A stretch of DNA of 64,000 bases from Pseudomonas anguilliseptica (GTDB lineage: Bacteria; Pseudomonadota; Gammaproteobacteria; Pseudomonadales; Pseudomonadaceae), in the NCBI RefSeq assembly GCF_021375795.1, contig NZ_JAEIOI010000003.1:372001-436000 (forward strand), written 5' to 3'. Positions within the stretch are counted from its first letter, which is position 1, and each line of letters opens with the position of its first letter. The notes beneath the pieces were generated by a model. The model had not been told where the DNA came from and did not search any database. It saw only the letters and a program-made list of their open reading frames with translations. The translations under genes and the position numbers were made by a program. Positions 28,829-36,671 of the stretch are shown piece after piece.

Positions 28829-28863
28829 CCCACTACACATATCGACAAGTCGATATTGTGGGC
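28829..28863. other. Inverted repeat upstream of the mob genes, candidate oriT
   Basis: Stem ATATCGAC-aa-GTCGATAT flanked by CCCAC and GTGGG, about 90 bp upstream of the relaxase operon. MobV relaxases act on an inverted repeat just upstream of mob, so this is the best candidate. It could equally be a terminator-like structure or an operator; no nick-site consensus was identified. Confidence 0.4.
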
Positions 28864-28886
28864 CAGCGTGCCGCTGGACTGCGTAT

Positions 28887-30554
28887 TCAAGCACTTTCAT
28901 CAGGGTTATACAGCTCAGCCATGTCAAGAATCGCGCCGCTCAGAACACTACCGATTCCCCCGTCTCCTTGATTTATTACAAGATCAAGATTGTTTCTATT
29001 GTACGAGTAAAATTTAAAATCATCGCCGTCGTGATCGACCAAAAAATTCTCTTCACCCTCTGCTACCACAACGTATCTTTCAGAATATCTTGCATCAGCC
29101 GTAATATTGACTTTGATACCAAGATTTTTGATCAAGCTGTTTGCCCTTGCCCGCCCATCATAGCTCGCCAGATCAAGTCGCTCAAAAAACTCATCCTTGT
29201 TTATGATCTTCTCTCTTTGCAAGTCTGCCATTAATCTATGCCTTGCAGACTTCAACTCATCCAACTCATCTTCTAACTTACCAATAATGGTAACTAGCGT
29301 TCCAGGTATTTTGGATCCAAACGACAATATTTGATCTGACAACTCGCTTAGCTTCCCAGACACATCTGACATCTTTGCATTTACAACGCTCAATTCACTC
29401 TTCAGCTTTCCTTGTGCATCTTGAACCAAACTCAAACTATCAACTTTTGCTAGTATTTCTTTGAATGCAGCTTCTGAACGGTCTAACCTGATCTGTTTAT
29501 TTTCGCATGTACCCTTAGCAGCCCCATAGCACCGCAAATATTTACCACCTTTAGGTTTTTTCCCCTTATTTACTAAATGCATCGACTGGCCACAAATCGC
29601 GCACTTCGCAACTCCTTGCCAAACATTAAAATCTTTAGTTTGCCTTGTAGATTTATATGCCTTCCGTTCCTCCCTGGCGGACTGAGCTTCATAAAACATT
29701 GACTCAGAAATGACGATAGGGAAAAAATCCGGTATAGGTTCACCAGAAGGCGAGCGTATACCATCCACCAAATTTGTAGGCTGATACTCCCCTAGCAAAG
29801 CTCTATTTGATAAAATTTTACTGGTAGAACTGCTACCCCAGTTACCACTTTTATTTCTATTTTCCGAACCAAACGTTGGGATATTTTCTTTATTCAACAT
29901 TTTGGCTATGAGCCTTTGCCCATAGCCAGCAGATGCAAGATAGAATATTTTCTCTATTACTCTAACCCTTTCCTCAATTACCTTATAAATACCATCCTCA
30001 TATTTAATCCAATATGGGCATGCCGCACCTAGAGGCTTTTTGTACTCGCGAGCATCTGACTGCTTTTTTTTCCATGCTTTTGATACACGCATTCCTTTCA
30101 GACTTGATTCACTATGAGCCCTGCTCATATGAACAATGCTTATTATTAAGTCAAGCTCGTTATAGTCTTGCGTGTAAACTTTGCCATCGGCAGAAGTATA
30201 TATATTTATGCCTTTATTCAATAAGTCCAAGAACCTAGGCAATGCATCCTTCACTGTTTCTCGACTTAATCTGTCTAGCGACTCAATTATAAGAAACGAT
30301 CCAGGAGGGATAGTCCCATCGTTAACGTAAGAGAGAAACCTAGCCAATTGCCCTGTATCATCTAAATGCTTTCCCTTGTAAGCACTACGGCCTCTATCAA
30401 AAAACTGATAATCCTTCGTACTGACTAACTCTAGCCCCTGCGCTTCGCAATAACGTATTGCGGCTTCTTGTTGACGTCGAAAGCTATCCCCCTTGGCCTG
30501 TTCCGGGCTGCTAAATCTCACGTAGCTGTAGGCTTTTGGCCTCTGGTCGGTCAT
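28887..30554 (-). CDS. Large serine recombinase (integrase of the element)
   Basis: A 555-residue large serine recombinase. The N-terminal catalytic domain starts at MTDQRPKAYSYVRFSSPEQ, with the nucleophile Ser15 in YVRFS. A recombinase domain follows, then a zinc ribbon (CAICGQSM, then LRCYGAAKGTCENK) and a C-terminal coiled coil. It sits at the right end reading inward, only 37 bp from the attachment core, the usual place for an integrase. It would insert the element into comM and, with a directionality factor, excise it. Start ATG 30554 is preferred over 13 codons upstream. Confidence 0.95.
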   Translation of the reverse strand: MTDQRPKAYSYVRFSSPEQAKGDSFRRQQEAAIRYCEAQGLELVSTKDYQFFDRGRSAYKGKHLDDTGQLARFLSYVNDGTIPPGSFLIIESLDRLSRETVKDALPRFLDLLNKGINIYTSADGKVYTQDYNELDLIISIVHMSRAHSESSLKGMRVSKAWKKKQSDAREYKKPLGAACPYWIKYEDGIYKVIEERVRVIEKIFYLASAGYGQRLIAKMLNKENIPTFGSENRNKSGNWGSSSTSKILSNRALLGEYQPTNLVDGIRSPSGEPIPDFFPIVISESMFYEAQSAREERKAYKSTRQTKDFNVWQGVAKCAICGQSMHLVNKGKKPKGGKYLRCYGAAKGTCENKQIRLDRSEAAFKEILAKVDSLSLVQDAQGKLKSELSVVNAKMSDVSGKLSELSDQILSFGSKIPGTLVTIIGKLEDELDELKSARHRLMADLQREKIINKDEFFERLDLASYDGRARANSLIKNLGIKVNITADARYSERYVVVAEGEENFLVDHDGDDFKFYSYNRNNLDLVINQGDGGIGSVLSGAILDMAELYNPDESA

Positions 30555-30584
30555 AGCTTTTGTCCTTAGTCTGTTCTGGGTGTA

Positions 30585-31457
30585 ATGTATCATAACCTGT
30601 TGTTTACCGGGCCGCCCGGCACCGGCAAAACCCTGCTGGCCAGCCGTCTGCCCGGCCTACTGCCGCCGCTGAATGAGCAGGAAGCGCTGGAAGTGGCAGC
30701 CATCCACTCCGTGGCCAGCCACACGCCGCTAAGCGCCTGGCCGCAGAGGCCCTTTAGAACGCCTCATCACAGCGCATCCGGCCCGGCACTGGTCGGCGGC
30801 GGCAGTCGCCCACAACCGGGCGAAATCACCCTGGCCCATCACGGAATTTTGTTCCTCGATGAACTCCCCGAGTTTGATCGAAAGGTGTTGGAGGTGCTGC
30901 GTGAGCCCCTGGAAAGCGGGCAGATCGTGATTGCTCGGGCACGCGACAAGGTGCGCTTCCCCGCACGCTTTCAACTGGTGGCAGCGATGAACCCCTGTCC
31001 CTGTGGACATCTCGGTGATCCTTCCGGACGCTGCCGCTGTTCCACTGAACAGATCCAACGCTACCGCGGCAAGCTTTCCGGCCCGCTGCTCGACCGCATC
31101 GACCTGCACCTCAGCGTGCCACGGGAAACCACCCGGCTGGATGCCAACGCCGACGCCGGCCCCAGCAGCGCTGAACTGGCCACCCTGGTGATACAGGCGC
31201 GCCATGCACAATTGGATCGCCAAGGCTGCGCCAATGCCCATCTGGATCTCAATGGCGTGCAGCAGCATTGCAGCCTGCAAGACGAAGACCGCGCATGGCT
31301 GGAAAATGCCTGCGAGCGCCTGGGCCTGAGCTTACGGGCGGCACACCGGGTGCTGAAAGTGGCGCGTACCCTGGCGGACTTGGACAAAGCGATGCATATC
31401 AAACGCAGCCATCTGGCTGAAGCCTTGCAGTACCGCCCCAGCATCGGCGCTACCTGA
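30585..31457 (+). pseudogene. comM: comM, 3' fragment (interrupted)
   Basis: C-terminal 288 native residues of ComM from His212. It holds Walker A GPPGTGKT, Walker B ILFLDELPEF, the AMNPCPCG motif and the C-terminal lid. The element happens to supply an in-frame ATG (codons M-Y, then H-N-L-L-F-T-G), so a 290-residue AAA+ fragment could be translated, though only a weak ribosome site is seen. ComM function as a whole is expected to be lost until excision. A strong terminator follows. Confidence 0.95.
30591..30599. repeat. Right attachment core (attR)
   Basis: CATAACCTG, identical to 23024-23032. To its left is element DNA (AATGTAT), to its right intact comM (TTGTTTACCGGG). Confidence 0.85.
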
Positions 31458-31470
31458 ATTGCAGTCATAA

Positions 31471-31494
31471 AGAAGCCCCGCATGCGGGGCTTCT
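31471..31494 (+). terminator. Terminator of comM
   Basis: Perfect 11-bp stem AGAAGCCCCGC / GCGGGGCTTCT followed by TTTATA, 13 bases after the comM stop. Confidence 0.92.
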
Positions 31495-31529
31495 TTTATA
31501 GGGAGTTGTAACGCGTAGCGTCTTTTTAC

Positions 31530-31645
31530 GATCTCGCGAGCTAGAGACATGCAAGGCAGAAACAGGCGAAAAAGCGGAGTGTACAAGCTGTACATGAGCA
31601 TTTTGAGCCTGTTTCTAACGCAGCAGGGCCGACGCGCAGCAGATC
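31530..31645. repeat. Structured dispersed repeat, copy B
   Basis: Second copy of the 1849-1965 repeat, about 116 bp bounded by GATC. The outer stem GAAACAGGC (31559-31567) / GCCTGTTTC (31607-31615) is unchanged. The inner stem is TGTAC (31580-31584) / GTACA (31590-31594): one base pair differs from copy A but both partners have changed, so pairing is kept. Confidence 0.75.
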
Positions 31646-31657
31646 GTAGACAGGCGC

Positions 31658-32446
31658 TTACTGGTCGCGGCGGGCTACCTGCTCACGGCAGGCATCACCG
31701 AATGCCTTGAAGATCTTCACCGAATGCGGGTTCTGCGCCGCCTGCCACTCCGGATGCCATTGCACGGCCAGGGTGAACTGCTCGGCGCCCGGCAGATGAA
31801 TCGCTTCAACCAGACCATCCTCGGCATGGGCCAGCGCCTCGATGCCTTCACCCAGCTTGTCCAGGGCCTGACCGTGCAGCGAATTGACCGGGAAATCGGC
31901 CTCGCCCATCAACTCGGCAAACCAGCTACCCGGCACCGCACGCACGCTGTGGCTGTCGGCATACTGCACGTCCACCGGCGCGCTGGTGTCTTCGCGATGG
32001 TCATTCATACCCGGCACTTCATAGACCTTCTGGTGGATATTGCCGCCCAGGGCCACGTTGATTTCCTGCATGCCGCGGCAGATGGCGAACAAAGGCAGGC
32101 CGCGGGCCAGCGCCGCGCGAATCAGCGGGATATCGAACAGATCGCGATCCTTATCCTGGCCCTTGGTTGGAGTCAGGTTTTTCTGCCCATAGAGCGCAGG
32201 GTCGATGTTGCTGCCGGCCCCAGTCAGGTACACGCCATCGACCATCGACAGGTACTGGTCGATGTCGTCGGCACCGCAGCAACTGGGTGCCAGTAGCGGC
32301 ACACAGCCCGACAGTTCGACCAGGGGGGTTATGTATTTGTGGGTCATGACTTGATAGGCATGCCCTTTGCGCTCTTGCGCGCCCATGGACATCAGGACAA
32401 CCGGTTTACGCGCGCCTGGGCGCTGTTTCGTATTGTTGTTGGACAT
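31658..32446 (-). CDS. Gamma-glutamyl-gamma-aminobutyrate hydrolase family protein
   Basis: A 262-residue class I glutamine-amidotransferase-like peptidase C26. The nucleophile Cys lies in LFAICRGMQEINVALGG and the His partner in LAVQWHPEW. The best-known relatives are PuuD of E. coli and SpuA of Pseudomonas, which release GABA from gamma-Glu-GABA in putrescine breakdown. The rest of a spu operon is not adjacent here, although a SpuH-like permease gene lies at the right edge of the window. Calling it spuA would be plausible but unproven. Confidence 0.88.
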   Translation of the reverse strand: MSNNNTKQRPGARKPVVLMSMGAQERKGHAYQVMTHKYITPLVELSGCVPLLAPSCCGADDIDQYLSMVDGVYLTGAGSNIDPALYGQKNLTPTKGQDKDRDLFDIPLIRAALARGLPLFAICRGMQEINVALGGNIHQKVYEVPGMNDHREDTSAPVDVQYADSHSVRAVPGSWFAELMGEADFPVNSLHGQALDKLGEGIEALAHAEDGLVEAIHLPGAEQFTLAVQWHPEWQAAQNPHSVKIFKAFGDACREQVARRDQ

Positions 32447-32786
32447 ACATCACCTTGGGGCAGCCGGGATTGGCTGCCGTTGTTGTGCAGAAGGGCTGAC
32501 GGTTGTCGCGCACCTTCTGTTTTACGGCTGATTGCGCCTGTCTAGCTGGCCGCCGCAGCGGCATCAGATGCGCGAGAAACACTCATCTGGCAGTCGCAAC
32601 CCTGGAGCCAGTCTGCCAAAGCCGTAAAATATGTCAAACAAATACGCTTATATTGTTAAGAAATCAGACCACAAGCAGCAGACAACTAAGCCGAACAAAC
32701 GAAGCAAGCCACTGTTTTAAAAGCATTAATCTGAGAAAGCTGGCAAACGATAGTCCAATATTTTTTACGCCTTATGCGCTGTCGTG
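32447..32786. other. Intergenic region upstream of the C26 hydrolase gene
   Basis: 340 bases between the start of the hydrolase gene and the end of a LysR gene. It is less GC-rich than its surroundings near 32630-32770 (for example AAATATGTCAAACAAATACGC), as expected for a promoter. I found no further gene, repeat or strong hairpin. Confidence 0.5.
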
Positions 32787-33716
32787 CTAACGCACCCGAC
32801 TGTCCACCCGCTCAACCGCAGGCAACTGCATCGCCGCCACATCCGCCACCAGATAATCGCGCAAACGACGAAAGCGTTCCTGACCACGGCGCGCCTTGGG
32901 CCATACCAGGTAGTAGCTACAACCGCTGGGTACCGCGCTGGGCCAGGGCAGGCCGAGTCGGCCCTGAGCGACATCCTCGGCGACCATCACCAAATCACCA
33001 ATCGACACCCCGTAGCCACGCGCCGCCGCCACCATGCCCAACTCCAGAGTATCGAACACCTGGCCGCCCTTGAGCGGCACCTGATCGGCCAGGCCCATGG
33101 CCTGCAGCCATTGCCGCCAGTCGCGGCGGTCCGGGGTGGGATGCAGCAGCTCGGCGGCTTGCAGACGCGGCAGATCCCAAGGTTGTTCGCTCAAGGCTTC
33201 AGGCGCGCAGACCGGAATCAGCCACTCGGCAAACAGCTCGGTGCTTTCCCATTCCTCAGGAAAATCGCCCTGGCTGAGCAATACCGCGCAGTCAAATGGC
33301 TCGTGCAAGAAGTCCACTTTGTCCACATCCATCCAGGCGCTGGTCAGCTGCACCTCGCTGGCGCTGCTCAGGCGATAACGTGACAGGCGCGCGAGCAACC
33401 AGCGCATGGTCAGGGTCGAGGGCGCTTTCAGGCGCAGCACTGTGTCGTCAACACGCAGGGTGTTGCAGGCCCGTTCCAGCGCCTCAAAACCATCGCGCAA
33501 GCCCGGCAGCAGCAGGCGCGCGGTTTCACTGAGCTGCAAGCTGCGGCCGCGGCGTTCGAACAGACGGCAGGCGAAGTGCTCTTCCAGGGTGCGCACGTGT
33601 CGACTGACCGCGCTCTGGGTAATCGCCAACTCTTCGGCGGCGCGGGTAAAGGAGCTGTGCCGCGCCGCCGCCTCGAAGGCGCGCAGGGCATAGAGCGGCG
33701 GCAAACGCGAACTCAC
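32787..33716 (-). CDS. LysR-family transcriptional regulator
   Basis: A 309-residue LysR regulator from a GTG at 33716. It starts V-S-S-R-L-P-P-L-Y-A-L-R-A-F-E-A, then a helix-turn-helix SFTRAAEELAITQSAVSRHVRTLEEHF, like the GcvA/AmpR subgroup, and a substrate-binding domain. The frame runs on upstream into the MATE gene with no homology. It is divergent from the MATE transporter gene, 138 bp apart, and may control it. Confidence 0.9.
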   Translation of the reverse strand: MSSRLPPLYALRAFEAAARHSSFTRAAEELAITQSAVSRHVRTLEEHFACRLFERRGRSLQLSETARLLLPGLRDGFEALERACNTLRVDDTVLRLKAPSTLTMRWLLARLSRYRLSSASEVQLTSAWMDVDKVDFLHEPFDCAVLLSQGDFPEEWESTELFAEWLIPVCAPEALSEQPWDLPRLQAAELLHPTPDRRDWRQWLQAMGLADQVPLKGGQVFDTLELGMVAAARGYGVSIGDLVMVAEDVAQGRLGLPWPSAVPSGCSYYLVWPKARRGQERFRRLRDYLVADVAAMQLPAVERVDSRVR

Positions 33717-33854
33717 GCCTGCAATCCATGAGTAATAGTCATGTATGTCATCGCTATTATCCTTTTGTGCTGCTACGAGTGGCTCATGAGAATAGGCGCA
33801 TTCTCTGCCTGTACGGATTAACCGGGCAAGCCTTATAACTGAGTAGAACTCATC

Positions 33855-35246
33855 ATGCCGCAATCCCTTCGCAGCGAACTGCACGCCATTCTGAAACTCG
33901 CCGGGCCGTTGATTGCTGCGCAACTGGCACATGTACTGATGGTGTTTACCGACACCGTGATGATGGGCCTGCTCGGCCCCGCGACCTTGGCTGCCGGCGG
34001 GCTGGGCGCGGCCAGCTATTCGTTTGTCTCGATCTTCTGTGTTGGGGTGATTGCCTCGGTCGGCAACCTGGTGGCGATCCGTCATGGTGCACAGGATGCG
34101 GCCGGCGTAACCCGGCTGACGCAGAACGGCTTGTGGCTCGGCTGGGGCCTGGCATTGCTGGCCGGCCTGGCGTTGTGGAATCTCGGCCCAGCGTTGCTGT
34201 ACTTCGGCCAGAAGCCGGAAAACGTCAGCGGCGGCATGCAGTTTCTCTCCACCTTGGTGTTTGCCCTGCCCGGTCATATGAGTTTTATGGCGCTGCGTGG
34301 CTTTACCAGCGCCATCGGCCGTCCAGGTCCGGTGATGGCCATCAGCATTGGCGGGGCGCTGGCCAACTTCATCCTCAACTATGCCTTGATCAAGGGCTGG
34401 TTCGGCCTGCCGCCACTGGGCCTGGCCGGGATCGGCCTGGTCACCGCCGTGGTGATGAATATCATGGCATTGTTACTGGCCTGGCATGTGCTGCACCACA
34501 GCGCCTACAGCCCTTATCCGCTGTGGCGCGGCTTGTTGCGGCCGGTGTGGGTCGAGCTGAAAGAGCTGCTGCGTCTGGGCCTGCCGATTGGCGGCACCTA
34601 TGCGGTGGAGTCCGGGCTGTTTGCCTTTGCCGCACTGTGCATGGGCGCGCTGGGCAGCACCCAGCTGGCGGCGCACCAGATCGCGATCATGTCGGTGTAC
34701 GTGGCCTTTATGGTGCCGGTAGGGATTTCCTACGCAGTGACCTTCCGTATCGGCCAGCACTTTGGTGCCGGCCGGCTACTGCAGGCACGCCAGGCCGGGC
34801 GTCTGGGACTGAGCCTGGGCGCGCTGTGCATGCTGGGTTTCGCCTGCTTGTTCTGGCTGGCACCGCACTGGGTGGTAGGGCTGTTCCTCGACCACAGCGA
34901 CAGCGCCTATGCCGAGGTGGTCAGCCTGGCGGTGGCGTTACTGGCGATTGCCGCCTGGTTCGAGTTCTTTGATGGCATCCAGACCATCGCCATGGGTGCA
35001 ATTCGCGGTCTCAAGGACGCCAAGACCACCTTCTGGGTCGGCCTCGGCTGCTACTGGGCCGTTGGTGCGCCGCTGGCCTGGACGCTGACCTTCCCACTGG
35101 GCTGGGGCGCAGCAGGCGTATGGTGGGGACTCGCTGGCGGCCTGGCCTGCGCTGCTATCGGTCTGACCCTGGGCTTTGAATGGAAGACCGCGCGCCTGCT
35201 GCGCCCCTCGACAATCAGTCGGCAGCCTCTGTCTCAGGCTTCCTGA
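33855..35246 (+). CDS. MATE-family efflux transporter
   Basis: A 463-residue inner-membrane transporter with about 12 helices in two homologous halves. It is of the NorM/MATE type: the N-terminal half has VLMVFTDTVMMGLLGPATLAAGGLG and the second half YAVESGLFAFAALCMGALG. It would expel organic cations or drugs by Na+ or H+ antiport; the substrate is unknown. The 3' end overlaps the convergent beta-propeller gene by 32 bp. Confidence 0.93.
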   Translation: MPQSLRSELHAILKLAGPLIAAQLAHVLMVFTDTVMMGLLGPATLAAGGLGAASYSFVSIFCVGVIASVGNLVAIRHGAQDAAGVTRLTQNGLWLGWGLALLAGLALWNLGPALLYFGQKPENVSGGMQFLSTLVFALPGHMSFMALRGFTSAIGRPGPVMAISIGGALANFILNYALIKGWFGLPPLGLAGIGLVTAVVMNIMALLLAWHVLHHSAYSPYPLWRGLLRPVWVELKELLRLGLPIGGTYAVESGLFAFAALCMGALGSTQLAAHQIAIMSVYVAFMVPVGISYAVTFRIGQHFGAGRLLQARQAGRLGLSLGALCMLGFACLFWLAPHWVVGLFLDHSDSAYAEVVSLAVALLAIAAWFEFFDGIQTIAMGAIRGLKDAKTTFWVGLGCYWAVGAPLAWTLTFPLGWGAAGVWWGLAGGLACAAIGLTLGFEWKTARLLRPSTISRQPLSQAS

Positions 35247-36147
35247 AGCGGTAAAACAGGTTCGGCTCACTGACCAGATACAGCGTGCCCTGATCATCCA
35301 TGGCGATGCCTTCGCCCTGCGGGACGCTGCGTTTGAGCCCGTTGCGTCCACCGAGCAGCGACAGGCTGCTGATCGGCTGCCCATCGACATTCAGTTCCAG
35401 CACCAGGCGTGACTCATCGGAAAGTGCCAGCAGGTGGCCGGTGCGCTCATCGAACTGCAGGCTGGACAGGTCGCGCACGAACAGCCCGGCGTCACGTTGA
35501 TGGTCATCCACTACGTGCACGGCAAACGGCTGCTGTGGATCGCGCTGGGGGAAGCCATGAATCTCGTAGATGCGCAGCGGGTCGCGTTCCTTGGCAACAA
35601 ACAGGCGCTGACCCGCCGAGTCATAGGCCAACCCTTCAAAGCCCTTGTTGCCATTCAGACCAATGCTCAGGGACAGTTGCTGGGCCTGATCGGCATGCAG
35701 GGCAGTGGTCGTATCATCCACCCGCACCTTGATCAGTCGCTGACGCCGCTCATCGGTGATCACATAGAGGCCGGGGCTGATGTACTCGACCGCTTCGGCA
35801 TCGCCAAAGCCTTTTAGCTCGATGCGTCGGAGAATCTCACCCTCCAGCGACAACTCGATCAGCTGTGGCCTGTCGTTGGTGACGGTAAACAGGCTGTTGC
35901 GATCCGGGTCGAAGGTCAGGGCCGAAACATCATCATCCAGACCGGCAATCGGTTTGGCCTCAATTTCAACCTGGTAGTCGGAGAGCCAGATGGAGCCCTC
36001 CTGCCATTTGGCTGCATGCTGCCACTGCTGCACGTTGAACCAGGCACGCCCAAACAGGCGGTATTCCTGAGCCAGCAGCCCCAGCAACAACAACACAAGC
36101 AACAGGATGGAGAGCAGCAGGTGCTTCAGGGTCAGGTGAATACGCAT
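35215..36147 (-). CDS. CarP-like SdiA-regulated-domain beta-propeller protein (copy 1)
   Basis: A 310-residue protein with one N-terminal membrane anchor (LLLSILLLVLLLLGLLAQEY) and a periplasmic six-bladed propeller of the YjiK/SdiA-regulated family. Blades include TVTNDRPQLIELSLEGE, NKGFEGLAYDSAGQRLFVAKE and LLALSDESRLVLELN. P. aeruginosa CarP, a calcium-regulated propeller protein, is a member. ATG at 36147 precedes the signal anchor and is preferred to an upstream start 11 codons earlier. It is a paralogue of 36668-37588, the two flanking a carO-like gene. Confidence 0.87.
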   Translation of the reverse strand: MRIHLTLKHLLLSILLLVLLLLGLLAQEYRLFGRAWFNVQQWQHAAKWQEGSIWLSDYQVEIEAKPIAGLDDDVSALTFDPDRNSLFTVTNDRPQLIELSLEGEILRRIELKGFGDAEAVEYISPGLYVITDERRQRLIKVRVDDTTTALHADQAQQLSLSIGLNGNKGFEGLAYDSAGQRLFVAKERDPLRIYEIHGFPQRDPQQPFAVHVVDDHQRDAGLFVRDLSSLQFDERTGHLLALSDESRLVLELNVDGQPISSLSLLGGRNGLKRSVPQGEGIAMDDQGTLYLVSEPNLFYRFRKPETEAAD

Positions 36148-36186
36148 ATCGACTAACTCTCGGCGACTACATAACAACACGAAAAA

Positions 36187-36215
36187 GCCAGCCCGCAGAC
36201 ATGCTGTGGGCTGGC
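36187..36215 (-). terminator. Terminator of the carO-like gene
   Basis: Stem GCCAGCCC-g-CAG / CTG-t-GGGCTGGC. On the minus strand it is followed by TTTTTC, 22 bases after the carO-like stop. Confidence 0.85.
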
Positions 36216-36236
36216 GCGATAAACCAGTCAGGACAA

Positions 36237-36584
36237 TCAGTTGACCAGTTCGAGGTACTCGACATCGATCTCGCGGCTCATCAGGTCGCGATCAACTTCG
36301 CCCGTGATCTTCACCGTGGCGGTTTCGGAAATGGCCTGGGCTGGCCAATGCTCATCATCGATCTCGACGTTGATGGTGCCGCTGGCGTCTTTGAACTCAT
36401 ACAGCTCATCCTGCAGACGCTTGACGATCTGCCCCTGCAGCACCACCGGGGTGTCATCGGCAGCGTCCAGCGCTGCCGCTACTGTGGTGACCTGAAGGGT
36501 GGCGCCAGGGCCGGTGTAACCGGTGGCCATGGCAGCGGTGGAAAACAGTGGCGCCAGCAACAGAGCAATAGTCAGACGTTTCAT
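36237..36584 (-). CDS. carO: YgiW/CarO-type OB-fold stress protein
   Basis: A 115-residue secreted protein of the BOF (YgiW/YdeI) family. The signal peptide ends at A-M-A-T-G, then comes a small OB-fold with VVLQGQIVKRLQDELYEFKDASG and VEIDDEHWPAQ. In P. aeruginosa, CarO is such a protein, induced by calcium through CarSR (BqsSR) and needed for calcium tolerance. A triple TTAAG box lies 60-90 bp upstream (36645-36671), supporting this regulation. Other YgiW proteins sit near PmrA or QseB operons, so the symbol is moderately sure. Confidence 0.8.
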   Translation of the reverse strand: MKRLTIALLLAPLFSTAAMATGYTGPGATLQVTTVAAALDAADDTPVVLQGQIVKRLQDELYEFKDASGTINVEIDDEHWPAQAISETATVKITGEVDRDLMSREIDVEYLELVN

Positions 36585-36644
36585 GGGGTAACCCTCTATC
36601 AGTAAGTTGATGGGGTTAGCCTAATGGGCCTAGCTGAAGCCAGG

Positions 36645-36671
36645 CTTAATCGGCGCTTAAGCCAAGCTTAA
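36645..36671 (-). promoter_or_regulatory. Triple TTAAG-N6 box upstream of carO-like gene
   Basis: Read on the minus strand: TTAAG-CTTGGC-TTAAG-CGCCGA-TTAAG, three repeats with an exact 11-bp period. Published BqsR/CarR sites in P. aeruginosa are TTAAG-N6-TTAAG, and PmrA-type boxes are similar. The box overlaps the 3' end of the preceding propeller gene. Confidence 0.75.

Larger units (their letters stand above)
23033..30599. mobile_element. 7.57-kb integrative and mobilizable-type element in comM
   Basis: AT-rich foreign block bounded by the 9-bp direct repeat CATAACCTG, with one copy counted in the element. Contents in order: HindIII-like endonuclease and methyltransferase (+), small serine resolvase (-), GGTATCA repeat array, HUH replication-type protein (+), MobV relaxase and an unknown protein (-), a possible oriT, and a large serine recombinase (-) at the right end. 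No conjugation, capsid or partition genes are visible. Its presence splits comM exactly between codons for Ser211 and His212. This makes it most likely an integrative and mobilizable element that borrows a conjugation system, possibly replicating as a circle. Confidence 0.88.
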
